From a virus: a stretch of 21,351 nt of DNA. The stretch is from positions 1 through 21,351 of IMG/VR virus record IMGVR_UViG_3300032092_000308. One strand, written 5' to 3'. Of this stretch, positions 1-5,992 are shown piece by piece (position 1 is the stretch's first letter; the number at the start of each line of letters is the position of its first letter). The position numbers and the translations under genes are program-made. The notes beneath the pieces were generated by a model. It made no database searches. It worked only from the letters and a program-made list of their open reading frames with translations, and was not told where the DNA came from.

Positions 1-1
1 A

Positions 2-238
2 AGCGCAACGGGAAAACGCGACTGGTTATTTGGGGCCGTGGTTATTATCGGGCTGGCGTTAACCGTTGGCGTGGTGCTCTCGTTAATCTTTGTGGTTATA
101 CCCACCGAAAACCAGCGTTTGGCCGATATGACTTTTGGATCGGTGCTATCGATTGGAACCTCCATTTTCGCCTATTACGTTGGCAGTTCGCGAGGATCAC
201 ATATGAAAGATAAAATTTTGCATAATGCCAAGCCGTAA
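2..238 (+). CDS. holin-like small membrane protein, 5' end cut by window edge
   Basis: The frame is open to the left edge, so the true start lies outside; the first in-window start-like codon is GTG at 38. The visible C-terminal 78 residues hold two hydrophobic stretches (beginning VVIIGLALTVGVVLSLIFVV and SVLSIGTSIFAYYVG) followed by a short basic tail (SSRGSHMKDK), the arrangement of a small holin or lysis-associated membrane protein. Its stop codon overlaps the start of the endolysin gene by 14 bases, so the two are translationally linked, and this position supports a role in releasing or activating the endolysin at the inner membrane. No motif fixes a particular holin family. Holin is therefore inferred from topology and neighbourhood, and another small membrane protein is possible. 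Confidence 0.6.
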   Translation, partial: SATGKRDWLFGAVVIIGLALTVGVVLSLIFVVIPTENQRLADMTFGSVLSIGTSIFAYYVGSSRGSHMKDKILHNAKP

Positions 239-611
239 CCTGAAAGATTGCGACTATCGATTGCAACGTGCCTACACTCTGGCGGCTCGAGAGTTTCGTT
301 TGCAATACCCAAACGATCCCCAGCCATTTATTACGTGCACCTATCGAAGCAACGATGAACAAATGGCCCTTTATGCGAAAGGGCGAACCGCTCCCGGTAA
401 GATCGTGACGAATATTCAGGCCAATGGTAAGCATAACCAGAAACCCGCTCAGGCTTTCGATATCGCATTTAAAAACGAAAACGGGGCTCTCGACTGGAGC
501 CCCGAATTATTCGAGAAATTTGCGGCCATTATTAAGGCCAATTTCAATGGGTTGGTAAAGTGGGGCGGTAATTGGAAACGCTTTCGCGATTTGCCCCATT
601 TTGAGGTTTAA
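225..611 (+). CDS. M15-family (VanY/L,D-endopeptidase-like) phage endolysin
   Basis: This 128-residue protein is a single zinc-peptidase domain. The block ITCTYRSNDEQMALYAKGRT (residues 36-55) is the conserved substrate-side segment of M15-type phage peptidases. The zinc ligands appear to be H70 and D79 in KHNQKPAQAFDI and H125 in the terminal PHFEV. Its length matches single-domain phage M15 endolysins of the T5/A500 type, which cut the peptide cross-links of peptidoglycan. There is no signal peptide, so it needs a holin-type partner, which fits the membrane protein encoded just upstream with a 14-base overlap. Its stop codon overlaps the stop of the convergent minus-strand gene through TTAA. 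Peptidase class is clear from the motifs; the exact bond cut is not. Confidence 0.9.
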   Translation: MPSRNLKDCDYRLQRAYTLAAREFRLQYPNDPQPFITCTYRSNDEQMALYAKGRTAPGKIVTNIQANGKHNQKPAQAFDIAFKNENGALDWSPELFEKFAAIIKANFNGLVKWGGNWKRFRDLPHFEV

Positions 612-775
612 AACCTTAGGTAAATTTCGTTACCAGTTAACTGGTACAAATGCCCACTAATTATTTTGTGTTTTCTAATATCGCTGGGCTTACTTGAAAA
701 CAATAATTCGTGGCGTTCCTTTCTCAACTTGAGGATTTTTATGACGGTTGCAAAATCGTACATTCTGGGTTTCAT
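608..775 (-). CDS. small hypothetical protein, last gene of the early operon
   Basis: The protein has 55 residues (starts MKPRMYDFATVIKILKLRKE) and is basic with mixed helix and strand character. A longer frame extends upstream to 850, but that part lies inside the well-supported gene ending at 777. The ATG at 775, one base after that gene's TAA, is therefore the better start; an internal ATG four codons later is also possible. No family was recognised. The C-terminal LYQLTGNEIY resembles LYQLTNDESY at the end of the 55-residue gene at 1025-1192. It is the last gene of the leftward operon and its stop overlaps the stop of the convergent endolysin gene. Confidence 0.6.
   Translation of the reverse strand: MKPRMYDFATVIKILKLRKERHELLFSSKPSDIRKHKIISGHLYQLTGNEIYLRF
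631..646. repeat. 16-bp perfect palindrome near the convergent gene junction
   Basis: TACCAGTTAACTGGTA equals its own reverse complement. As RNA it could fold as a 6-bp stem with a TTAA loop. It lies just inside the end of the leftward operon, about 20 bases from where the rightward lysis cassette stops. No T-run follows on either strand, so it is not a classic intrinsic terminator. It might be a weak bidirectional end structure or a protein site, or simply chance within coding sequence. Confidence 0.4.
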
Positions 776-776
776 T

Positions 777-1022
777 TTAAAAAGGTAAATCGTTATTTGG
801 ATCGGTTGGTTTTTCGGCTTTTGCCTCGGCTCTCTGGCCTTGGGCCTCAACTTTTAGGCTTACGAACTTTTTTCCTGATTTGGATTCTTTCACCCATCCA
901 GCAATAATAAGCGTTTCGCCTTTTAGCATTATTTCGCCTCGGTAATCTGGCTGATTTTCGGCCGTTTTCTTTTCATTTTTAAAGAGCGATCCCGCTCCCT
1001 CTTTGTGTGTAAAATTGCTCAT
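777..1022 (-). CDS. small OB-like protein with SSB-type acidic C-terminal tail
   Basis: The protein has 81 residues. The N-terminus MSNFTHKEGAGSLFKNEKK is typical of small phage and plasmid proteins related to the DUF736 group. The middle (YRGEIMLKGETLIIAGWVKE, then SKSGKKFVSLKVE) reads as a compact beta-rich domain like part of an OB fold. The end, EKPTDPNNDLPF, has the acidic, Pro-Phe-terminated form of the single-stranded DNA binding protein tail that recruits repair and replication partners. It sits two bases after the preceding gene in an operon with an annealase, exonuclease and helicase, so a role on single-stranded DNA is reasonable. It is about half the length of a normal SSB, and the function is inferred. 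Confidence 0.8.
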   Translation of the reverse strand: MSNFTHKEGAGSLFKNEKKTAENQPDYRGEIMLKGETLIIAGWVKESKSGKKFVSLKVEAQGQRAEAKAEKPTDPNNDLPF

Positions 1023-1024
1023 GT

Positions 1025-1192
1025 TTATTTTGGTTTTAAATTATAACTTTCGTCATTAGTTAGCTGGTAAAGTTCGGCCATAATCGCCCACATTCGAGCG
1101 TTTTCCTCCATGCTCGGCCGTAACGAGCGCCGCGTGGTGAGGATCCAGAGCTCGCGTTTTAGGATTGTGATTTTTGGATCTTCACCTTGCAT
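1025..1192 (-). CDS. 55-aa protein with NinB-like motif, overlapping ninG
   Basis: The ATG at 1192 opens a 55-codon frame, starting MQGEDPKITILKRELWILTT and ending with TAA at 1025, that fills the otherwise empty space between the NinG gene and the SSB-tail gene. It overlaps the NinG gene by 34 bases and stops two bases before the next ATG, the tight packing seen throughout this operon. The segment RRSLRPSMEENARMWAIMAE resembles the conserved early segment of lambda NinB (RSLxQNxxxWA). That would fit next to NinG, but lambda NinB is about 146 residues, so this would at most be a fragment or a small relative. Coding status is fairly well supported by spacing; the NinB link is tentative. Confidence 0.6.
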   Translation of the reverse strand: MQGEDPKITILKRELWILTTRRSLRPSMEENARMWAIMAELYQLTNDESYNLKPK

Positions 1193-1692
1193 TTGTAGTG
1201 CTCAATTAGTTGTTTGATTTCCTCCAGTGATAACCTCAGCGGTTCGTTTCTCAATATCATTAATTTGCTGGCCCGCTCGAAACCGATTCTCTCGGTTAAT
1301 CTGGGGGCATATTCCAAAAGGTTGCCATGTTTGTGTTGGTTACATTCCACACATTGGCCATGTACATTATCCTCGTTAAACCTTAAATTGGGATAAGATC
1401 CCACCGAATAAAAGTGGCCCGCGTCATATTTAGCTGGTAAAGATTTCGCACACGAAATACATGGCTGGTTTCGATCCCTCAGGCGAATGAATTCGTTAAA
1501 TACCTTTTGCAACTCTCGGCGGTATTGGCTAACGCTCTTTATATTCTCTCGCATCCGTTTAATTTCCCGCTTTGCCTTTTTGCGCTCAGTTACCCGCCCC
1601 CATTCAATTAAACACTGGGGTTTGGTGCAAGTGGCTTGCAAGGTCGAATAAGTTGGCGTAAACGGTTGCTTGCATATTTTACAGCGTTTCAT
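1159..1692 (-). CDS. ninG: NinG/Rap-like recombination nuclease
   Basis: This 177-residue protein matches the lambda NinG (Rap) family along its length. An N-terminal zinc cluster uses C4, C7, C22 and C27. A basic helical region covers about residues 33-75. The HNH-like nuclease core contains CISC (78-81), YDAGHFYSVGS (89-99), LRFNEDNVHGQCVECN (103-118) and GNLLEY. In lambda, Rap cuts Holliday junctions and D-loops and favours recombination by the phage Red system. The same operon carries an annealase and an exonuclease, so the same role is expected here. The start at 1692 overlaps the upstream stop as ATGA. Length and all metal-binding residues look intact. Confidence 0.92.
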   Translation of the reverse strand: MKRCKICKQPFTPTYSTLQATCTKPQCLIEWGRVTERKKAKREIKRMRENIKSVSQYRRELQKVFNEFIRLRDRNQPCISCAKSLPAKYDAGHFYSVGSYPNLRFNEDNVHGQCVECNQHKHGNLLEYAPRLTERIGFERASKLMILRNEPLRLSLEEIKQLIEHYKCKVKIQKSQS

Positions 1693-1892
1693 ATTACCGC
1701 TTTTTCAATTAATGATTTAAATCGGTGAATGCTCACCGGGAGCGATTTCACCTCTTTACTGGCGGTTCGCCATCGATCGTTTACGCGGCCGATCACTTTA
1801 CAAGTTCCGTTTTTCGCGTGGAACAATACGCGGTTGGCGTTGACGATATCAAAAGAGCCATCGGAGTTTTTAAAGATTCTCATAATTTTCAA
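1689..1892 (-). CDS. small hypothetical protein between methyltransferase and NinG genes
   Basis: The protein has 67 residues and was not recognised. It is basic, with short predicted strands in the first half (IFKNSDGSFDIVNANRVLFH) and a C-terminal helix. Two ATGs are available, 1892 and 1883. Both lie inside the 3' end of the methyltransferase gene, giving overlaps of 23 or 14 bases, and the stop overlaps the NinG start as ATGA. This double overlap argues for a translated gene in the operon. Nothing in the sequence gives a function. Confidence 0.7.
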   Translation of the reverse strand: MKIMRIFKNSDGSFDIVNANRVLFHAKNGTCKVIGRVNDRWRTASKEVKSLPVSIHRFKSLIEKAVI

Positions 1893-2757
1893 TTGCTTTA
1901 AATATTTCGTAAACTACTTGGGGCACTATCGCATTTCCATAGGCTTTTATGGATTCGTTTCGCCACTTTGGAAAGGTAATTCCGTCCAGTTCGGTGGGAA
2001 GCCCATCATTTCCGCAACAAATCGGGGATTGAGTTGGGAAGTTGTGCCAGCTTTGGCGTTCGTTAAACAATGCATTTGGTTCACCAAAGTGGTTCGCATT
2101 GATAAATGGTAAGTTGGCCGCGTTATTCCCCCATTTTTGTCGCTGGCCCTTGGCGTGTTTAACATTGGGTTCGTCATCATATACCTCACGAGAGTCATCG
2201 AATGCATTGAACCCGGTTTCACTTGAGAGCTTTTCATGTTCGCCGTTGCGTTGGTTGCATCCATCGCCGTTGGCTTGGGCAACAAACCAAACTCGTTCTC
2301 GTTGGTGCGGCGCATTGATCGCGCTCGCAGGTATAACAAAGGGCGCGACTGAATAGCCGAGAGTTTCCAAGTCAGTACACACCTCGTTGAATACCAGCCC
2401 CCCGTTCCAATTAGTAAGCCCGCGAACGTTTTCGCCCACAACGAAACGCGGGGAAATCTCTCGTATTGCTCTAAGCATTTCCGGCCATAGATGGCGTTCA
2501 TCTTCTTTGCCAAGTCGCTTTCCTGCGCTTGAGTATGGTTGACACGGGAATCCCCCTGTGAGAACATCAATTGTGTTTGCATATTTAGTAAAGTCGCTTT
2601 TGGTTATATCTGTAAATAATTCGGCGTTCGGCCAGTAATGTTTTAGAACTCGTTGCCCAAATGGGTTCCATTCGCAATGGAAAACGTTTTCCCATCCCAT
2701 CCACTCAGCGGCGAGATCGAAACCTCCGATTCCCGAAAATAATGAGCCATGTTTCAT
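1870..2757 (-). CDS. DNA (cytosine-5) methyltransferase
   Basis: The protein has 295 residues with the C5-methyltransferase motifs in order: motif I SLFSGIGGFDLAAEWMGW (AdoMet binding, residues 5-22), motif IV GGFPCQPYSSAGKR with catalytic C72, motif VI GENVRGL (108-114), motif VIII QRERVWFVA (152-160) and motif X GNAIVPQVV (274-282). The region between VIII and X, which should hold target recognition, is about 110 residues, so the enzyme is short but complete. It transfers a methyl group to cytosine C5 in a specific sequence. A lone phage methyltransferase usually protects phage DNA from host restriction; no restriction enzyme gene is adjacent. Its start overlaps the helicase stop as ATGA. 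A second long same-strand frame runs through most of this gene (see 1947-2582). Confidence 0.95.
   Translation of the reverse strand: MKHGSLFSGIGGFDLAAEWMGWENVFHCEWNPFGQRVLKHYWPNAELFTDITKSDFTKYANTIDVLTGGFPCQPYSSAGKRLGKEDERHLWPEMLRAIREISPRFVVGENVRGLTNWNGGLVFNEVCTDLETLGYSVAPFVIPASAINAPHQRERVWFVAQANGDGCNQRNGEHEKLSSETGFNAFDDSREVYDDEPNVKHAKGQRQKWGNNAANLPFINANHFGEPNALFNERQSWHNFPTQSPICCGNDGLPTELDGITFPKWRNESIKAYGNAIVPQVVYEIFKAIENYENL
1947..2582 (-). CDS. possible overprinted protein in +1 frame of the methyltransferase gene
   Basis: A 211-codon frame on the same strand lies wholly inside the methyltransferase gene, shifted by +1. Its translation does not read like a random shadow. Blocks WAKTFAGLLIGTGGWYSTRC, LTWKLSA, GLLPKPTAMDATNATA, MLNTPRASD and FVAEMMGFPPNWTELPF strongly resemble, from memory, a recurrent phage and Bacteroidetes protein type often labelled methyltransferase-like or hypothetical. 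The end of this frame covers motif X of the methyltransferase, so both frames carry recognisable text over the same bases. The alternative is that such database entries are themselves frame-shifted readings of methyltransferase genes, which would copy the resemblance without translation. No clear ribosome site decides the start at 2582. Confidence 0.4.
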   Translation of the reverse strand: MQTQLMFSQGDSRVNHTQAQESDLAKKMNAIYGRKCLEQYERFPRVSLWAKTFAGLLIGTGGWYSTRCVLTWKLSAIQSRPLLYLRARSMRRTNENEFGLLPKPTAMDATNATANMKSSQVKPGSMHSMTLVRYMMTNPMLNTPRASDKNGGITRPTYHLSMRTTLVNQMHCLTNAKAGTTSQLNPRFVAEMMGFPPNWTELPFQSGETNP

Positions 2758-4097
2758 AATTCAAAAAAGTTTTCTGGTTGGATTTTGGGTGTATCAGTGT
2801 AGTGCATTGTTTCGGGGGTGAAATTTATATTTACGAAACCCGTTCGGCCGTTACGATGTTTGGCGATTATAAACTCGGCGGTGTTAATACCACTGGTTTT
2901 ATCGTAATAATCTTGGCGGTAAAGAAACGAAACAACGTCCGCATCTTGCTCGAGCGATCCAGAATCGCGTAAATCTGATAACATTGGGCGTTTATCGCTT
3001 CGGGTTTCGAGTGATCTGGATAACTGGGCCAATGCGATAACTGGTAAATCGTTTTCTTTGGCGATTAATTTCAACCCTCTGGATATTGCCGAAACTTCTT
3101 GTTCACGGTTGGCCGTTTTCGATTTAGCGGCGGCGATCAATTGCACATAATCGATAAACACCGCCTCGATTTTATGCTTTTCTTTCAGCGTTCGAACCCT
3201 CGTTTTAAGATCGTAAATATTTAAAGCGGCGTTATCGTCTATATAAATTGGGAGGGCGTTTAATTGATCCACGGTTTGGTAATACTTAACTTTCGAATCC
3301 CGATCGAGTCGATGTTTCGCCAGTTGCTCGGCGTTCAACCCGCTCATGATTGAAGCCATGCGAAATACGATCTGAACGCGGCTCATTTCAAGGCTAAAAA
3401 ATGCGACTGGTTTTCCACTTTTGGCCATGTTTAAGAGTACCGAAATGGCGAAAGATGTTTTACCCATCCCGGGGCGGGCGGCTATATAAACGAGATCCGA
3501 TTTCTGGTGGCCACCGAGTACGCCATCGATGGCACGGATTCCAGTTGGTAATCCAGCCACGCCCGTTTTTTCCCTTGCTTCGATGCTTTCGGTGGTTTCT
3601 GGGGTAATATTGGACACGTGCGAGCTCTGGCCTTTTAGGTTGTTACGGATCAGGTCGGTTAATTCGGTGCTAAATTGGTTATAAAGTTCAAACGGATCTG
3701 TTTCTGGTGAGAGTGCCAGTTCGGCAACACGCGCGGCGCTTTTTGCCAGTTCCCGTTTTAAAAACATTTCGGTGAGTGATAAGGCCCACACCTCGAGGTT
3801 GGCGGTTGAGCTCACGCGGCTGGTTAGTTCAGAGATGTATTGAGGCCCGCCAGCGCTGGTAAGTTGTTTGGATTTTCTCAGCGCTTGAGTAACGGTTAAA
3901 ATATCGATCGGCTGGTTGTCGTTTTTCAGTTTTAACACCGATTCCATTACAAGCCCATTACGGGGGTCGAAAAACTTTTCCGAGGTTAGTATACCATCGA
4001 CACGTTTAAGCGCGTTAAAATCGAGTAAAATAGCCCCTAAAATGATTTTTTCGAGTTCCGTATCATTCGGGGGTAAAAAGGTGGTTAAGTTCATCAA
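2754..4097 (-). CDS. dnaB: DnaB-type replicative DNA helicase
   Basis: The protein has 447 residues, full length for DnaB. The N-terminal helical domain begins about NDTELEKIILGAILLD (11-26) and contains KFFDPRNGLV. The RecA-like C-terminal domain has Walker A ARPGMGKTSFA (207-217, K213), SLEMS (235-239), Walker B VFIDYVQL (313-320), AQLSR (357-361), LRDSGSLEQDADVV (376-389) and the arginine-finger region KHRNGRTG (413-420). It forms a hexamer that unwinds the lagging-strand template at the phage fork. Its start lies inside the end of the DUF6291-type gene (35-base overlap), whose product is a plausible loader, and its stop overlaps the methyltransferase start. All key residues are present. 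Confidence 0.97.
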   Translation of the reverse strand: MMNLTTFLPPNDTELEKIILGAILLDFNALKRVDGILTSEKFFDPRNGLVMESVLKLKNDNQPIDILTVTQALRKSKQLTSAGGPQYISELTSRVSSTANLEVWALSLTEMFLKRELAKSAARVAELALSPETDPFELYNQFSTELTDLIRNNLKGQSSHVSNITPETTESIEAREKTGVAGLPTGIRAIDGVLGGHQKSDLVYIAARPGMGKTSFAISVLLNMAKSGKPVAFFSLEMSRVQIVFRMASIMSGLNAEQLAKHRLDRDSKVKYYQTVDQLNALPIYIDDNAALNIYDLKTRVRTLKEKHKIEAVFIDYVQLIAAAKSKTANREQEVSAISRGLKLIAKENDLPVIALAQLSRSLETRSDKRPMLSDLRDSGSLEQDADVVSFLYRQDYYDKTSGINTAEFIIAKHRNGRTGFVNINFTPETMHYTDTPKIQPENFFEL

Positions 4098-4716
4098 GTT
4101 TGGTATATGTGTGTTGAGTCGTTAAGTTTTGGTATTGGTGGCCCTCGTTATGCTTTGGCTGGGCTTGGGTTTCCAGCCATCGGCCACCTCTCATTTTTTG
4201 CCTCCAGTTTTTCACCGGCTGGCCTTTTGCATCAATCCAATTGCCATCGTTGTAATAGTGCCACGCTTTGGCCCCTTGCTCTGGTGTGGATCCTTGTTCA
4301 GTAAACCATGCTTGTACCTCGGCGAGTGTTGGCGGTTCGAATTCTTTTTTTATAGATTTTTTTTCTTTAGTAACATTCTCAGTTACATTAACATTTACAT
4401 TATCATTTACATTAACAGCTACGTTTGCCATGGTTTGGTTAGCATTTTTAGCATTTGCTAGCATTTGCTTTGCTTTGGTTAACCCCCCTTTTTGGCCCGC
4501 TTCTTTTCTCACTTGTTTAACACGTTCCCATTTTTCGGAATCGCGTTCCCATTGGTTGACTAATGGAGTGATGGCGATTTTTAGCCAGAATTCAGTTGGC
4601 ATTTCACCAGTTAAATGATAATTGTAAATCGCTTTAAATAACTCACCCGCTTGCTGGGTGTTGAGATCGCTCAGGATATTGAGCGAATCAATGTAAAGGA
4701 TAAAAGATTTTTTCAT
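4063..4716 (-). CDS. DUF6291-type phage replication protein, candidate helicase loader
   Basis: The protein has 217 residues. The N-terminus KKSFILYIDSLNILSDLNTQ, followed by AGELFKAIYNYHLTGE, is the DUF6291-type domain of phage replication proteins. Residues about 80-125 form a low-complexity Asn/Val/Lys linker (see 4369-4416). The C-terminal part EPPTLAEVQAWFTE (127-140) with WHYYNDGNWID and VKNWRQKMRG resembles the C-terminal domain of DnaD-like replication initiators that contact helicase. The gene directly precedes and overlaps dnaB by 35 bases, the usual place for an initiator or loader. A loading role is inferred; the sequence shows no ATPase motif, so it would not be a DnaC-type AAA+ loader. 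Confidence 0.8.
   Translation of the reverse strand: MKKSFILYIDSLNILSDLNTQQAGELFKAIYNYHLTGEMPTEFWLKIAITPLVNQWERDSEKWERVKQVRKEAGQKGGLTKAKQMLANAKNANQTMANVAVNVNDNVNVNVTENVTKEKKSIKKEFEPPTLAEVQAWFTEQGSTPEQGAKAWHYYNDGNWIDAKGQPVKNWRQKMRGGRWLETQAQPKHNEGHQYQNLTTQHTYTKLDELNHLFTPE
4369..4416 (-). repeat. short tandem repeat encoding an Asn-Val linker
   Basis: A degenerate 6-base repeat (about GTTAAT/GTAAAT on the coding strand) encodes VNVNDNVNVNVTENVT, residues 101-116 of the DUF6291-type protein. A second small repeat of TAGCATTTGC-like units lies just upstream in the gene (about 4439-4470). Such tracts lengthen and shorten easily by slippage, and they form the flexible link between the two domains. 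Confidence 0.75.
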
Positions 4717-4836
4717 TTCAAAAAATACCCCCCCAACGTTTAAAGGGACTCCCGTGGCCTAATGGCCGACTGGCAATAAACGAGAGGGGGATTTTTTAAA
4801 TTTCATTACGAGAGTCCATTGCAATAATAACGAGGC
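4717..4836. other. 120-base non-coding spacer in the early operon
   Basis: This is the longest space inside the early operon. No frame longer than about 15 codons was found on the minus strand. It contains GGACTCCCG (4745-4753) and its inverted near-copy CGAGAGTCC (4810-4818), one mismatch in nine, about 56 bases apart, plus GGCCTAATGGCC inside. A base-paired leader ahead of the replication gene is possible. No promoter box of the TAnnTTTG type was seen. Confidence 0.35.
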
Positions 4837-5265
4837 TTAAAATTCCAGCGTTATTTTGATCCCGTAACTTTTCAACACCTCGATGGCCTCACCCACGCGG
4901 CGGCCGCGTATTGCCTCCATTGATTCGATTGATTCGGTTGGTTCGGTTGTAACTGGTTGTAACAGGTTACCGGGATCAACTTGTTTAGGGGCATTTCGGG
5001 GCATTTTAGGGGGTACGCCCTTTTTATGCAAGATCAAACGTTGCAAATTCAGGGCGATCGTTTGGGCGCTTGCTGGGCGGCCGATGGCGTAAACCTGATG
5101 TTTTACTCGGCGTAAATAACCCGCTTTTTTCATCATTGAAATGTAGCTGGTATAGGTACCGCGAATAAATCCACGGGCCTCACAAGCGTTATAAATAGTG
5201 GCTGTTTCAACCTCGGCTCGTTTCGAAACCGTGTCGGTGATCAATTCGATTAATTCTTTATTCAT
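4837..5265 (-). CDS. hypothetical protein with winged-helix-like N-terminus
   Basis: The protein has 142 residues. Residues about 10-62 (VETATIYNACEARGFIRGTY, then TSYISMMKKAGYLRRVKHQVYAIG) have the helix-helix-turn-helix and beta-wing pattern of a winged-helix DNA-binding domain. The second half has a Pro-rich linker and ends in EAIEVLKSYGIKITLEF. It lies between the exonuclease and the replication protein, ten bases after the exonuclease stop, so it may bind DNA in replication or regulate the operon. No named family was recognised. Coding status is secure from spacing and composition; function is a guess from fold pattern. Confidence 0.75.
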   Translation of the reverse strand: MNKELIELITDTVSKRAEVETATIYNACEARGFIRGTYTSYISMMKKAGYLRRVKHQVYAIGRPASAQTIALNLQRLILHKKGVPPKMPRNAPKQVDPGNLLQPVTTEPTESIESMEAIRGRRVGEAIEVLKSYGIKITLEF

Positions 5266-5275
5266 GGTTTTGGGG

Positions 5276-5992
5276 TTAAAATTTATACCAGTTGTGTAAA
5301 ATAGTTGCCTTGAATGAGTGGGCGCGTTCCATCGCTTCGCACATGGCGGCCATATCCTCAGGGTTGGCAGTTATAACCGTATGATGCAAGCGGCGGTTTT
5401 CGGGTTGTCGTGGATCGTAACTCGCAAACACCCACGCGGGCAAATTAAAAGTGAGCATATTGCCCATAATTTGCCAGTAATAATCTGAGTTCACCCGCTT
5501 GAGATCTTCGCCAGTTTCAACCTGAGAGTATAAATAGTGATTTACTGAATTCCATGGACACTTTATTTCGCATCCCACGGGGCCAAATTCGGGGTGAATC
5601 ATAAACGCATCAGGTGAGCAACCGAAATAATCATTAAACAATTTAAACGATGGCTTGAGCTCGGTGGATTCCTCTGGTGAATTAAGGGCGATTTGCAACT
5701 GGCGGAGGGCGTGTTCCTCCCATTCATTCCCCCAGTCGATGGCGCGGCTAGTTGCCTCGTTTGCCGATTGGCCCGTTACGGTTTCCATGGCCTTTTCGTA
5801 AATGTACTTTTTGGCCGTTTCTGAAAGTTCGCCCGCTTCGATCGCCGCTTTCGTTTTGGGGTTAGTCATTAGGGCGCTGATCCCGCTTCCGGTGAAACGT
5901 CCGAGGCGTAATTTATCCCACGCGCTGGTGTTCTGGGCCACGCTGGCCATGTATTCGGTTAAATAGGGGTTATTGCTCATTTTGCTTTTCAA
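5276..5992 (-). CDS. YqaJ/lambda-exonuclease-like recombination nuclease
   Basis: The protein has 238 residues with the PD-(D/E)XK exonuclease motifs of the YqaJ family: RFTGSGISALM (32-42), WGNEWEEHAL (87-96, helix glutamates), CSPDAF (125-130, D128), GCEIKCPW (140-147, E142 and K144) and YYWQIMGNML (171-180, Q174). These enzymes digest one strand from double-stranded ends and leave 3' single strands for the partner annealase, which is the gene immediately upstream. Start choices are ATG 5992 or 5980; both fall inside the annealase gene end (23- or 11-base overlap), and the second begins with the more typical MSNNPYLTEY. All catalytic residues are present. Confidence 0.9.
   Translation of the reverse strand: MKSKMSNNPYLTEYMASVAQNTSAWDKLRLGRFTGSGISALMTNPKTKAAIEAGELSETAKKYIYEKAMETVTGQSANEATSRAIDWGNEWEEHALRQLQIALNSPEESTELKPSFKLFNDYFGCSPDAFMIHPEFGPVGCEIKCPWNSVNHYLYSQVETGEDLKRVNSDYYWQIMGNMLTFNLPAWVFASYDPRQPENRRLHHTVITANPEDMAAMCEAMERAHSFKATILHNWYKF

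Noticed and set aside
96-434. 112-codon minus-strand frame over the holin and endolysin genes
   Set aside because: Antisense to two well-supported genes, with no motifs and no promoter or start context of its own.
608-850. 80-codon version of the last early gene starting at 850
   Set aside because: Its first 25 codons lie inside the SSB-tail gene; ATG 775 directly after that gene's stop is the better start.
1729-2356. Plus-strand frames of 127 and 104 codons opposite the methyltransferase gene
   Set aside because: Low-complexity, Trp/Ser/Phe-rich shadow translations without recognisable blocks, unlike the same-strand +1 frame that was kept.
1870-2757. Reading the methyltransferase as the modification half of a local restriction-modification system
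   Set aside because: No restriction endonuclease gene adjoins it; the nearby NinG nuclease has a recombination-type architecture instead.
4129-4618. Plus-strand hydrophobic frames (110 and 116 codons) that look like membrane proteins
   Set aside because: Antisense to the Asn/Val/Lys repeat of the replication gene; the hydrophobicity is a by-product of complementing an Asn/Lys-rich coding tract.
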